Position numbers and translations under genes: made by a program. Below the pieces are notes generated by a model. The model worked only from the letters and a program-made list of their open reading frames with translations, was not told the DNA's origin and searched no databases. A DNA stretch of 64,000 bases. Origin: Hyphomonadaceae bacterium TMED5. Its GTDB lineage: Bacteria > Pseudomonadota > Alphaproteobacteria > Caulobacterales > Hyphomonadaceae. Where the stretch lies: contig NHBK01000009.1 in assembly GCA_002173095.1 (NCBI GenBank), positions 248,001-312,000 on the forward strand, read 5' to 3'. Each line of letters opens with the position of its first letter. Position 1 is the first letter of the stretch. Positions 53,695 to 61,561 of this stretch are shown here, one piece after another.

Positions 53695-55236
53695 ATGATC
53701 GCTTGTTACACAGACCGCATAAGCGCCCGTCCGGGTGAAACAGTGAAAATTCACGCCACAGATGAGGCGGCGGGATCATGCAGCTTCGTGCTTGAGCGCA
53801 TCGGCCTGAACATCGAAAAAGTTGCTGAATTCAGCTTTCCAGTTGGTGATCACCCGACACCAGACAATGCAGATATGTATGGATGTGGATGGCCGGTCGC
53901 TGGTGAGTTTACAATCGGCGAAGACTGGGAAACCGGCTATTATCGCATTCTGATGACGAACAGTGCGGGTGCGACATCGACCCACTTTGTCTGTGTCATG
54001 GCAGCCAAAAATGGGCAGCGCGACATTGCGATTGTCCTCACGACAAATACCTACATGGCATATAATTACTGGGGTGGTGCAAACGCTTACGCCCATGTCG
54101 GTAATCTGATGACCGGCAAGTCGTCGTTCGAGGTGGCAATGGATCAGGCGATTGGCGTTCAGTCTGCTGAACGCCCGTTCCCGCCAATGATTATTGCCGC
54201 ACCGGATGGTTCGCCGCGTCTGATCAATGATCGCAAACGTGGCTTTGAAGAGCAGCCATGGGCCTCCGATATGGAATTCATGCGCAAGCATAAATGCTCG
54301 CCTTATGATGGCAGTGCTGGCTTTATCAATAAATGGGAGCACCGTTTCGTCGAATGGGCTGAAAAAGCCGGATACGAGCTCGACTATTTTACCGATTACG
54401 ACCTCGATGCAGAAGACGATATCCTTGAAGCTTATAAATGCGCTCTGTTCGTTGGGCACAGTGAATACTGGTCTGGCAAAGAGCGGACGCAGGTCGAAAA
54501 GTTCGTCGATAATGGCGGCAATATTGCCATTCTGTCCGGCAATACCTGCTTCTGGAAAGTTCGCTGGGAAAACGATGGCAAGACCATGGTGAACCATAAA
54601 TGGCGCGGCCATACGGCCGAGCCAGATGCGGACAAAGAAACCATGACCCATCTCTGGACGCATGAAACCGTTGGCAAGTCTGAGGCTGAGTTGACCGGTC
54701 TCTCATTCGTTTTCGCCGGGTATCACCGTCTGGGCATGTGTGTGGCGCGCGGTCAGGCCGGCTATACCATCTACCGGGATAAGCATTGGGCGCTCGAGGG
54801 CACTGATCTTTTCTATGGTGATGTGATTGGCGATGATATCCCGCTGCTCGGCTATGAGAGCGATGGGTGCCGTTTCACTTTTGGCGAAGATGAACTTCCA
54901 AAAGCGATCCCAATTGTAGGCGTTCCGGAAAATCTGGAAATTATCGGTCTGGCGCCATGTGCCTTTGGTGAAGAAGTTGGCCGCGGATACGACCCAATTA
55001 TCCCGCCGGAAAAACTCGATGTGATTGCGAACGTCATCTATGGTGACTCAAGCGCGGAATCGCAGGCTAAAGTTCTGCGGGGGCACGCGATCATGGCATC
55101 GTTCAAACGCGGTAAGGGTGAGGTATTCAATTCAGGGACAACCGAATGGGCACATGGCCTGGCATCGGGCGACCCGTTCATGGATCGCATCACTCGAAAC
55201 GTCATTGACCGGTTCACCGGTAAGACAGCGGCGTAA
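53695..55236 (+). CDS. N,N-dimethylformamidase large-subunit-like protein
   Basis: This protein of about 513 residues resembles the C-terminal catalytic part of the N,N-dimethylformamidase large subunit, an iron enzyme that hydrolyses an amide using a mononuclear iron held by two tyrosines and a glutamate. Candidate ligand regions are NYWGG (near 124), VGHSEYWS (Tyr258) and SGNTCFWKVRWEND (near 281-294). The true enzyme is about 760 residues and needs a small subunit, absent here. The ATG at 53695, preceded by GGAG at 7 nt, was chosen over 53665 (TTG) and 53683. It begins the gene pair with the TetR regulator and has the shared operator in its promoter. Amide hydrolysis is inferred; the substrate is unknown. 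Confidence 0.85.
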   Translation: MIACYTDRISARPGETVKIHATDEAAGSCSFVLERIGLNIEKVAEFSFPVGDHPTPDNADMYGCGWPVAGEFTIGEDWETGYYRILMTNSAGATSTHFVCVMAAKNGQRDIAIVLTTNTYMAYNYWGGANAYAHVGNLMTGKSSFEVAMDQAIGVQSAERPFPPMIIAAPDGSPRLINDRKRGFEEQPWASDMEFMRKHKCSPYDGSAGFINKWEHRFVEWAEKAGYELDYFTDYDLDAEDDILEAYKCALFVGHSEYWSGKERTQVEKFVDNGGNIAILSGNTCFWKVRWENDGKTMVNHKWRGHTAEPDADKETMTHLWTHETVGKSEAELTGLSFVFAGYHRLGMCVARGQAGYTIYRDKHWALEGTDLFYGDVIGDDIPLLGYESDGCRFTFGEDELPKAIPIVGVPENLEIIGLAPCAFGEEVGRGYDPIIPPEKLDVIANVIYGDSSAESQAKVLRGHAIMASFKRGKGEVFNSGTTEWAHGLASGDPFMDRITRNVIDRFTGKTAA

Positions 55237-55275
55237 CGACCCCTTATCATTTGATCCAAAACTGAGTAGATCGAG

Positions 55276-55968
55276 ATGCCAGACAAAATGACCGCGAACA
55301 ATCGTGGCAAAACAGGCAGAGGACGCGGACAGGCAATGGTCGACGACGTAGAGCTGAATACAAAGACTGAGCCGTCTCAGGACCGCGCCAAGAATACCTT
55401 TGAAGCGATCCTGTCCATAACGGGTGATCTTCTGGTTGAGGTCGGTTTTGAACGACTGTCCACGAATCTGATCTGCAAGCGGGCGGGTATTACCCCGCCT
55501 GCGCTCTATCGTTATTTCCCGAACAAATACGCCATTCTGAAAGAGCTGGGTGACCGGCTTATGAAGGTTCAGGATGATGTAGTGATTAAATGGGTGGATT
55601 CCGGCGGCCTTGATACAGGAAGTCTGGAAGAAGAAATCGCCAGCAACCGGCGGATGATGGCTGGCGTTCTGGATGTCACCAAGGATTTTCCGGGTGGTGC
55701 ATGGGTGTTGCGGGTTATGCGTGTCATTCCTCTGCTTCGCGAGGTGCAGATGGAATCGCGTATTCTGGTTGCTGATAAGCTTTATGAGGGCATGCGGGCG
55801 AAATACCCGAATGTGTCTGATGAGCGGCTGCAAACGGCGACTTTGCTGACCACGGATGCAGGCTCGTCAGCTATTGAACTGGCCATTGAAGAGCCAGACC
55901 GTGCGGAGGCTTTCCTTGATGAAACCAGCGTGATGGTGGCGACCTATTATCATAGTTTCCTGAAATAG
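55276..55968 (+). CDS. TetR-family transcriptional regulator
   Basis: This 230-residue regulator has a basic, polar N-terminal extension of about 37 residues. The TetR helix-turn-helix follows (FEAILSITGDLLVEVGFERL, then KRAGITPPALYRYFPNKYAIL), and then a helical ligand-binding domain. It is encoded 39 bp after the dimethylformamidase-like gene, probably in the same transcript. It is the only TetR protein in the window and the natural owner of the GATAGT palindromes, which would make it autoregulated. The inducer is probably the pathway substrate or an intermediate. Confidence 0.92.
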   Translation: MPDKMTANNRGKTGRGRGQAMVDDVELNTKTEPSQDRAKNTFEAILSITGDLLVEVGFERLSTNLICKRAGITPPALYRYFPNKYAILKELGDRLMKVQDDVVIKWVDSGGLDTGSLEEEIASNRRMMAGVLDVTKDFPGGAWVLRVMRVIPLLREVQMESRILVADKLYEGMRAKYPNVSDERLQTATLLTTDAGSSAIELAIEEPDRAEAFLDETSVMVATYYHSFLK

Positions 55969-55988
55969 GTCGCGCACACAGTGGCGCG

Positions 55989-56369
55989 TCAGGACTGACG
56001 GCGCGCTGTAACTTCGACTTCCAGAAATGCCTCTTCAGAGGGCATTTGCGCGATGATCATGGTTTGCGCAGGACGAATATCCATGAACTTTTCCTGCAGC
56101 TTGATCACCATGTCGCGCAGATAAGCGCGATCGGAAACGAACAGCCGGACGTGCACGACATCTTCCAGGCTGGAATTAGCTTTGGCGAGTGTCTCTTCGA
56201 CAATCTTGAAAGCGTTATCTGCTTGCTCAGGAAAGCTGGGTGGCAGCTTTCCTGTCTCTTTATCAACGCCCATTGTGCCGGACATGAAGATGAAGTCGCC
56301 ATCAATAACCGCACGGCAATAGGCGGCGACATCTTCCATTGGGGATCCACTGAAAATTCGTTCTCTCAT
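55989..56369 (-). CDS. Rid-family (YjgF/YER057c) protein, atypical
   Basis: This 126-residue trimeric Rid-fold protein has family blocks FIFMSGTMGVDKETGKLP and EDVVHVRLFVSD, and a C-terminal FLEVEVTARRQ. In catalytic RidA an arginine in the RPAR-type motif binds the carboxylate of enamine or imine intermediates; here the motif reads RPAQTM, so that arginine is replaced by glutamine. It therefore belongs to a non-RidA subgroup. The gene follows the MFS transporter by 3 bp and is in its operon. A role on an unstable enamine or imine from the aminotransferase or flavoprotein step is plausible. Confidence 0.88.
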   Translation of the reverse strand: MRERIFSGSPMEDVAAYCRAVIDGDFIFMSGTMGVDKETGKLPPSFPEQADNAFKIVEETLAKANSSLEDVVHVRLFVSDRAYLRDMVIKLQEKFMDIRPAQTMIIAQMPSEEAFLEVEVTARRQS

Positions 56370-56372
56370 GGG

Positions 56373-57764
56373 TCAGGCTTCCGGATGTTGTGAGGTCTGT
56401 TTTGGCGATTTGACGAAGAATAGAATGACAAGGCCGAGCAGCATGAAGGCGCTGGCAGGAACGAGGCCCGCACGCTGGCTTTCGAAGACGCGGGTGAAGA
56501 ATTCGATGCAGAGCGGAACTACCCAGACGGTCGCCACACCTGAAAGGCCGTAAAAGCCAAAGAAGGTGCCGAGCTGATCATGTGGGGCGAGCTGCGCCAT
56601 GAGCGTACGGCTGGAGGCCCAGCTGGCCGTTCCGAAAATATTCAGAACAACTGCGATCATGATGTAGACGAGTTCTGGCGATGACCCGAACATTGGAAGC
56701 GGCAGGATAGGGTCGGCAGAGGCTGGGAAGACAAAGAAAATCGAATTTGGTGTGACGCCCAGCTGTGCCACAGCGCACAAAAGCGTAACCGCGATTTCCA
56801 GCTCGAAGGCTCGCTTCGGGCCTATCAGTGTGTCCAGCCAACCGCCGAACACGCCGCCAAATACACCGGCAATTGTGACCAGAATGCCGAGTACGAGCAG
56901 CTCGGTCGGTGACCATTGCATGACACCCGCCGCATAGACGCCGCCGAAAATCAACAGCGCCATTTTGCCATTAATGTAGAACATGCGGGCAATGAGATAG
57001 AGCACCGGATTAAATGGCAGCTCTGCATGGCGGATGAGATGATAAAGGTTCTTCGCGCCATCTACGATGCTGGTAACAAAAGATTTCCCGGTCTTTGGTG
57101 CATCATGCGAATTGCGTAAAAGCGGCAGCGTGCCAAGGCCCAGACACAGAGCAACAAGCACGACGGAGAACCGGTCCACGCCGCCCGGAATTTTGTCCAG
57201 ACCGACAAATGCGCTCACCTCTGGAATGAGCAGGGCAAGCAGGATCAGCATCACGAAGATGGACACAAAGTTGCCGAGCGAAAGCGCAAGGCCGGACGCT
57301 TTGGACTGTTCGGGTATGGTGGCGGCCTCGGGCAGCATCGCGCCATATACCACCTCTCCATAAGACAGGATGACACTGATCACGGTCAGCATCACGATGA
57401 TCACGCTAACGGGCAGCATTGAGCCATTGGGAGCCGCAAACCAGAGCGCCGCAATCATCGGCACCATAAGCAAGTTGATCCAGAACATCCACGGCTTGCG
57501 CGCGCCCATCTGGTCGATGGCTGCGCCGAGGAATGGAGCGGTGAGGGCAACGATAAGACCTGAAACCAGGTGATAGAGCGCCATCAGGCTTTGGCCGTGC
57601 ACCGGATCACCCACAACGCTGGTCGCGAAATACGGAATGAAAATATAGGTGCCGGCAACAATCACATAGGTGTCGCGTCCACCCTGATACATCGACCAAC
57701 TGCGGGCACTCTTTGAAAGAGAGCCGCTCTCTGGCGTTTCAACTGGTTCGGCCGCAACGGTCAT
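56373..57764 (-). CDS. Major facilitator superfamily transporter
   Basis: This 463-residue inner-membrane protein has twelve helices. The loop after helix 2 is GAAIDQMGARKPWM (the A motif of the superfamily), and the layout resembles the UMF1/Atg22-like or sugar:cation groups. It would carry the substrate imported by the TonB-dependent receptor into the cytosol. Its promoter contains two adjacent copies of the shared palindrome, which begin 15 bp upstream of the start codon, and the Rid gene follows. The substrate is unknown. Confidence 0.88.
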   Translation of the reverse strand: MTVAAEPVETPESGSLSKSARSWSMYQGGRDTYVIVAGTYIFIPYFATSVVGDPVHGQSLMALYHLVSGLIVALTAPFLGAAIDQMGARKPWMFWINLLMVPMIAALWFAAPNGSMLPVSVIIVMLTVISVILSYGEVVYGAMLPEAATIPEQSKASGLALSLGNFVSIFVMLILLALLIPEVSAFVGLDKIPGGVDRFSVVLVALCLGLGTLPLLRNSHDAPKTGKSFVTSIVDGAKNLYHLIRHAELPFNPVLYLIARMFYINGKMALLIFGGVYAAGVMQWSPTELLVLGILVTIAGVFGGVFGGWLDTLIGPKRAFELEIAVTLLCAVAQLGVTPNSIFFVFPASADPILPLPMFGSSPELVYIMIAVVLNIFGTASWASSRTLMAQLAPHDQLGTFFGFYGLSGVATVWVVPLCIEFFTRVFESQRAGLVPASAFMLLGLVILFFVKSPKQTSQHPEA

Positions 57765-57778
57765 GGGCTTGCCTTTTC

Positions 57779-57810
57779 GATAGTAAAAACTAACAATAGT
57801 TATTACTATC
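57779..57810. promoter_or_regulatory. TetR-type operators, sites 3 and 4 (MFS transporter / flavoprotein)
   Basis: Two abutting 16-bp sites: GATAGTAAAAACTAAC (57779-57794) and AATAGTTATTACTATC (57795-57810). Each has one good arm matching the perfect site at 53645. The tandem layout suggests cooperative binding of two dimers. Confidence 0.75.
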
Positions 57811-57860
57811 TTTTGGTATCATGCAAGGCATGTCGTGGACGACAGGGAGAATTTCAGGGA

Positions 57861-59486
57861 ATGGCTATAAATAAGGCAGAGCTTGAATTCGATGTTGTCG
57901 TGCTGGGGTCTGGGGCGTCTGGCCTGACGGCCGGGCTTACGGCGGCGCAGGCAGGTTTGAGCGTGCTGATCCTTGAAAAGTCTGATCTGATTGGTGGCAC
58001 AAGCGCCATGTCCGGCGCTGGCGTCTGGATACCGGCCAATCATTTTATGCTGGAAAAAGGGCTGAAGGACAGCCCGGAACAGGCGCTCAACTATATCAAG
58101 GCTGTTCTGCCTGATGAGTGGAGCAATCGTGAAATGCCGCGCTGGCAGGCCTTTGTAGATCATGGTCCTGCCATGTTGCGCATGGTGGATGACTTAACGC
58201 CGATTGAATTTGAAATTCTGTCAGAACCGGACCCGGAGCTGGAGGTTGAGGGCTCTGTAAAATACGGCCGCATGGTCTCGCCCGCGCCGATGAAGCTGAA
58301 AGATGCCATTGGTCCTCTGGCAAAAAAACTACGCCCTTCGACCCAGCCACATGAGCTGACATATGAGGAAATGATCTGGGCGAACTTTATTCATAAGCCC
58401 GTGACTGGCCATATCCGTCAGGCCCCCAAAATCCTGAAGCGCAAATTGGGCGGCTATGAAACCCAGGGCTCGGCGCTCATTGCTGGCCTGTTGCGGGGAT
58501 GTTTCGATCACGGTGCCGAGCTGCGTACAGAAGCGGCTGCGAGCAACCTAATCCAGAATGAAGCCGGAGATGTGGTGGGCGTTGCCTTTGAAGAGAAGGG
58601 CGAACGCAAAACGGTCACTGCCCGGCGCGGTGTGGTGCTCGCAACGGGCGGGTTTGAATGGGATGAAACGGAGTTTCGGTCTGAGTTTCCGGGACCGGTC
58701 GACCTGATCTGTAGTCCGCGCACCAATACAGGTGATGGCCAGCGTATGGCGAAGGCCGCGGGCGCGGAGCTTCATCACATGGATCAGATGAATATCGCGG
58801 GAGCCTTGCCGGTAAAGTATGAGAATGAAGTCCATGGCATGCCGCTGCGGTTTCAGGCCGATCGCCATGCCATAGTCGTCAACAAATATGGCCGCCGTTT
58901 CGGAAATGAGCTCGACTTCAATTTTGGTGAGCGGCTTCTAGAGCGTAACCCGCAAACCGGGGAATATCTCAATCTTCCAGCCTGGGTGGTCGGGGATATG
59001 GCAACGCTGAAGCACACGCCAATCCTCAGCGTATTTGCGCGTAATCAGAAAGGCTGGATGCGCCGGGCGCGGAGCCTTTCGGAACTGGCAAAGAAAATTG
59101 ATCTTCCGCCTGCCGAGTTGGAAGCCACGGTGGAGCGCTATAATGGTTTTGCGCAGGCCGAGAAGGATGAGGATTTTGGCCGCGGCGAGCCGGGCTATGA
59201 TCGTCTGATTACGGGCAAGGCTGGCGCAATGGCTGAGATCAAATACCCGGCCTATATCGCCATGCCGTTCAATATTTCACTGATGAGCACAAAGGGCGGC
59301 CCGATGACGGACGCTGAAGGCCGTGTCACCCGCGCAGATGGCAGTACTCTTCCGGGGCTATTTGCGGCTGGGGTGGTCATGGCCAATCCGTTCGGTACGC
59401 GGGCGGTCGGAACCGGCACAACGATCGGACCGGCCATGACATGGGGATATATTTGCGGACTCACGCTGAGCGCGGGCCGCAAATAA
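57861..59486 (+). CDS. FAD-dependent oxidoreductase (KstD / fumarate reductase flavoprotein family)
   Basis: This 541-residue flavoprotein has an N-terminal FAD-binding motif GSGASGLTAGLTAAQAGLSV and the GGTSAMSGAGVWIP block. VLATGGFEWD is in the middle, and a C-terminal LFAAGVVMANPFG is followed by a second glycine-rich stretch. The pattern fits 3-ketosteroid 1-dehydrogenase-like and fumarate-reductase-like enzymes, which remove or add hydrogens next to a carbonyl. The ATG at 57861 begins the recognisable N-terminus. It is divergent from the MFS gene over the tandem operators. Its stop nearly touches that of the convergent alanine dehydrogenase gene. Confidence 0.9.
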   Translation: MAINKAELEFDVVVLGSGASGLTAGLTAAQAGLSVLILEKSDLIGGTSAMSGAGVWIPANHFMLEKGLKDSPEQALNYIKAVLPDEWSNREMPRWQAFVDHGPAMLRMVDDLTPIEFEILSEPDPELEVEGSVKYGRMVSPAPMKLKDAIGPLAKKLRPSTQPHELTYEEMIWANFIHKPVTGHIRQAPKILKRKLGGYETQGSALIAGLLRGCFDHGAELRTEAAASNLIQNEAGDVVGVAFEEKGERKTVTARRGVVLATGGFEWDETEFRSEFPGPVDLICSPRTNTGDGQRMAKAAGAELHHMDQMNIAGALPVKYENEVHGMPLRFQADRHAIVVNKYGRRFGNELDFNFGERLLERNPQTGEYLNLPAWVVGDMATLKHTPILSVFARNQKGWMRRARSLSELAKKIDLPPAELEATVERYNGFAQAEKDEDFGRGEPGYDRLITGKAGAMAEIKYPAYIAMPFNISLMSTKGGPMTDAEGRVTRADGSTLPGLFAAGVVMANPFGTRAVGTGTTIGPAMTWGYICGLTLSAGRK

Positions 59487-59488
59487 AA

Positions 59489-60580
59489 TTACTCAGAAAA
59501 ACCGAGTGACTTGATGACTTCCGGGTGAGTGAGTTTACCGCCCTGCACATTGAGGCCAGCCGCAAGGTGAGGGTTTGCCGCCATTGCAGCATCCGCGCCG
59601 AGGTCTGCCAGCTGGTGGACGAATGGCAGGGTCACATTGCTCAGCGCCTGTGTCGCCGTACGCGCCGCAAGGGCCGGCATGTTGGTCACGCAGTAATGGG
59701 TGACGCCATCGACAATAAAAGTCGGCTCTGCGTGTGAGGTCGGTTTGCTGGTTTCAAAGCAGCCGCCCTGGTCAATCGCGATGTCGACGACAGCAGACCC
59801 AGGCTTCATAGCGGCGATATCTGCTTTGGATACGACACGTGGTGCGGCCGCGCCCGGTACCAGAACCGCGCCGATGACGAGATCTGATTCAGCAACCGCT
59901 TCAGACACAGCTGCCTGCGTAGAGTAGAGCAGTTTTGCGTGCGCGCCGAGAATGGTGTGAAGCTCACGAAGGCGATCGGTTGAACGGTCGAGCACTGTTA
60001 CGTCCGCGCCAAGGCCAATCGCCATGAGAGCCGCGTTCGTGCCGGAAATGCCGCCACCAATCACGGTGACTTTCGCGCTTGGTGTGCCTGTGACACCGCC
60101 AAGCAGAACGCCCGGGCCGCCATAATTGATCTGCAGAAGCTGTGCGCCAACCTGTGTTGCAAGTCGGCCAGCCACTTCACTCATTGGAACGAGCAATGGC
60201 AGGCGACCTGCGCGGTCGGTCACGGTTTCATATGCGATGCAGGTTGCGCCGCTTTTCATCAGACCGCGGGATTGTTCCGGGTCCGGAGCCAGGTGGAGAT
60301 AGGTAAAGAGTGTGTGCTTGGGCTGGAGCTTGGCAATCTCAACCGGCTGAGGCTCTTTCACTTTGACGATGAGGTCTGCTGCTTCGAATACATCGTCCGG
60401 CGTGGCGACGATTTTCGCACCAGCATCGACATACTGAGCGTCGTCATACCCGATCTTCAGACCGGCATTTGTTTCGATGAAAACCTCATGGCCTTTGCCT
60501 ACGAGTTCCTGAACGCCAGCAGGGGTCAGACCGACCCGGAATTCCTGGTTTTTGATTTCCTTCGGGGAGCCGATTTTCAT
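59489..60580 (-). CDS. ald: Alanine dehydrogenase
   Basis: This 363-residue enzyme interconverts L-alanine and pyruvate plus ammonia with NAD. The N-terminus [20 protein letters not shown] is diagnostic, with catalytic-lysine segment IVKVKEP, the HLAPDPE region and the Rossmann motif [15 protein letters not shown]. The start at 60580 follows this match; an earlier codon at 60616 adds unrelated residues. The divergent Lrp-type regulator is the usual partner. It can assimilate or release ammonia and may recycle the amino group taken by the nearby aminotransferase, if pyruvate is the acceptor. Confidence 0.96.
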   Translation of the reverse strand: MKIGSPKEIKNQEFRVGLTPAGVQELVGKGHEVFIETNAGLKIGYDDAQYVDAGAKIVATPDDVFEAADLIVKVKEPQPVEIAKLQPKHTLFTYLHLAPDPEQSRGLMKSGATCIAYETVTDRAGRLPLLVPMSEVAGRLATQVGAQLLQINYGGPGVLLGGVTGTPSAKVTVIGGGISGTNAALMAIGLGADVTVLDRSTDRLRELHTILGAHAKLLYSTQAAVSEAVAESDLVIGAVLVPGAAAPRVVSKADIAAMKPGSAVVDIAIDQGGCFETSKPTSHAEPTFIVDGVTHYCVTNMPALAARTATQALSNVTLPFVHQLADLGADAAMAANPHLAAGLNVQGGKLTHPEVIKSLGFSE

Positions 60581-60628
60581 GCGTTGTCTCCATAAATTCT
60601 GAAGGCAGTATATCATTAATTGTGGAGA

Positions 60629-60641
60629 ATGAGTTTCTCAT
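60629..60641. promoter_or_regulatory. Candidate Lrp-type operator between ald and its regulator
   Basis: A perfect inverted repeat ATGAG-TTT-CTCAT lies centrally in the 123-bp AT-rich gap; it is embedded in the larger imperfect GAGAATGAGTTTCTC. Confidence 0.5.
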
Positions 60642-60703
60642 CTTGCGGCTTGAAGAAGATTATGTGACAGAAAATTCGTCAAAATAATATATTTGAGAAA
60701 TAA

Positions 60704-61180
60704 ATGTCGTATCAGTTGGATGAGTATGATCGTGCTATATTAAGTGCGCTTCAGGGGAATGGACGTCTCAGCAATCTGGAATTAGCTGAAAAAATCAACC
60801 TGTCTCCTTCGGCCTGTCACAAGCGATTTCGCAGGCTCGAACGCGACGGTATTATCACCGGATATTCGGCGATTCTAAACCCGGACGCTCTGGGGCAGGG
60901 GCAGAGCGTATTCGTTCAGGTGACGCTGGAGCAGCAGGATAGTCGCTCCATTGAACGCTTTGAGAAAGCGATCACGGACGTGCCCGAGGTCGCGGAATGC
61001 TACCTCATGTCTGGTATGTATGATTATCTGGTTCTGGTGATGGTGCGCGACAGTTCTGACTATGAGCGGCTACACCGTCAGGTGCTCACCAATCTGCCGG
61101 GCGTGTCCCGTATCAGCTCTCATTTCAGCATAAGGGCAGTTAGCCGCCGCAGCTATTCAGTAGGCGCGTCCGAGGACTGA
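60704..61180 (+). CDS. Lrp/AsnC-family regulator (probable ald activator)
   Basis: This 158-residue regulator has an N-terminal helix-turn-helix (DEYDRAILSALQGNGRLSNL, then INLSPSACHKRFRRLERDGI) and a C-terminal RAM domain (VFVQVTLEQQD, ECYLMSGMYDYLVLVMV). It is divergent from ald, an arrangement typical of alanine-responsive activators. A final short tail RSYSVGASED follows the last strand. Confidence 0.93.
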   Translation: MSYQLDEYDRAILSALQGNGRLSNLELAEKINLSPSACHKRFRRLERDGIITGYSAILNPDALGQGQSVFVQVTLEQQDSRSIERFEKAITDVPEVAECYLMSGMYDYLVLVMVRDSSDYERLHRQVLTNLPGVSRISSHFSIRAVSRRSYSVGASED

Positions 61181-61259
61181 GCGGATATTCGACATCAAGT
61201 GCTGAATTCAAGGTTGTCGCGGGGCTCTGATTTGTCTAGTGACAGCATTCAACGTTTTC

Positions 61260-61280
61260 ACTCATGATAATGTCATGAGT
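61260..61280. promoter_or_regulatory. Perfect inverted repeat upstream of tRNA-Leu
   Basis: ACTCATGA and TCATGAGT (8-bp arms) surround TAATG, ending 8 nt before the tRNA. No T run follows. It could be an operator or a processing hairpin. Confidence 0.4.
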
Positions 61281-61288
61281 CACAGCTA

Positions 61289-61373
61289 GCCCCTGTGGCG
61301 GAATCGGTAGACGCGACGGATTCAAAATCCGTTTTCTTCGGGAGTGCCCGTTCGAGTCGGGCCAGGGGCACCA
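61289..61373 (+). tRNA. tRNA-Leu (anticodon CAA)
   Basis: An 85-nt type II tRNA with acceptor GCCCCTG/CAGGGGC, anticodon loop TTCAAAA (CAA) on stem ACGGA/TCCGT, a long variable arm (TTTTCTTCGGGAGTGCC region), T-loop GTTCGAGTC and encoded CCA. Confidence 0.95.
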
Positions 61374-61506
61374 TTCACGACACAAAAATTGTCTTTCATC
61401 TGCCTCACGCCGCGCAGAGGCTCCTGCCGGGCGGAAGGTTTGCCGCTATATGGTTTTGAGTGTGTGCTCCGAGTGAACCAAACGCCTGACCCGCATAGGC
61501 CTTCGC

Positions 61507-61538
61507 ACAAAAAAAGAGGGAACCGAAGTTCCCTCTTT
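61507..61538 (-). terminator. Terminator after the autotransporter gene
   Basis: A perfect 11-bp stem AAAGAGGGAAC/GTTCCCTCTTT around CGAA is followed on the minus strand by a T run. Confidence 0.92.
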
Positions 61539-61561
61539 CAAACCAGTCCTGAAGACATGGA

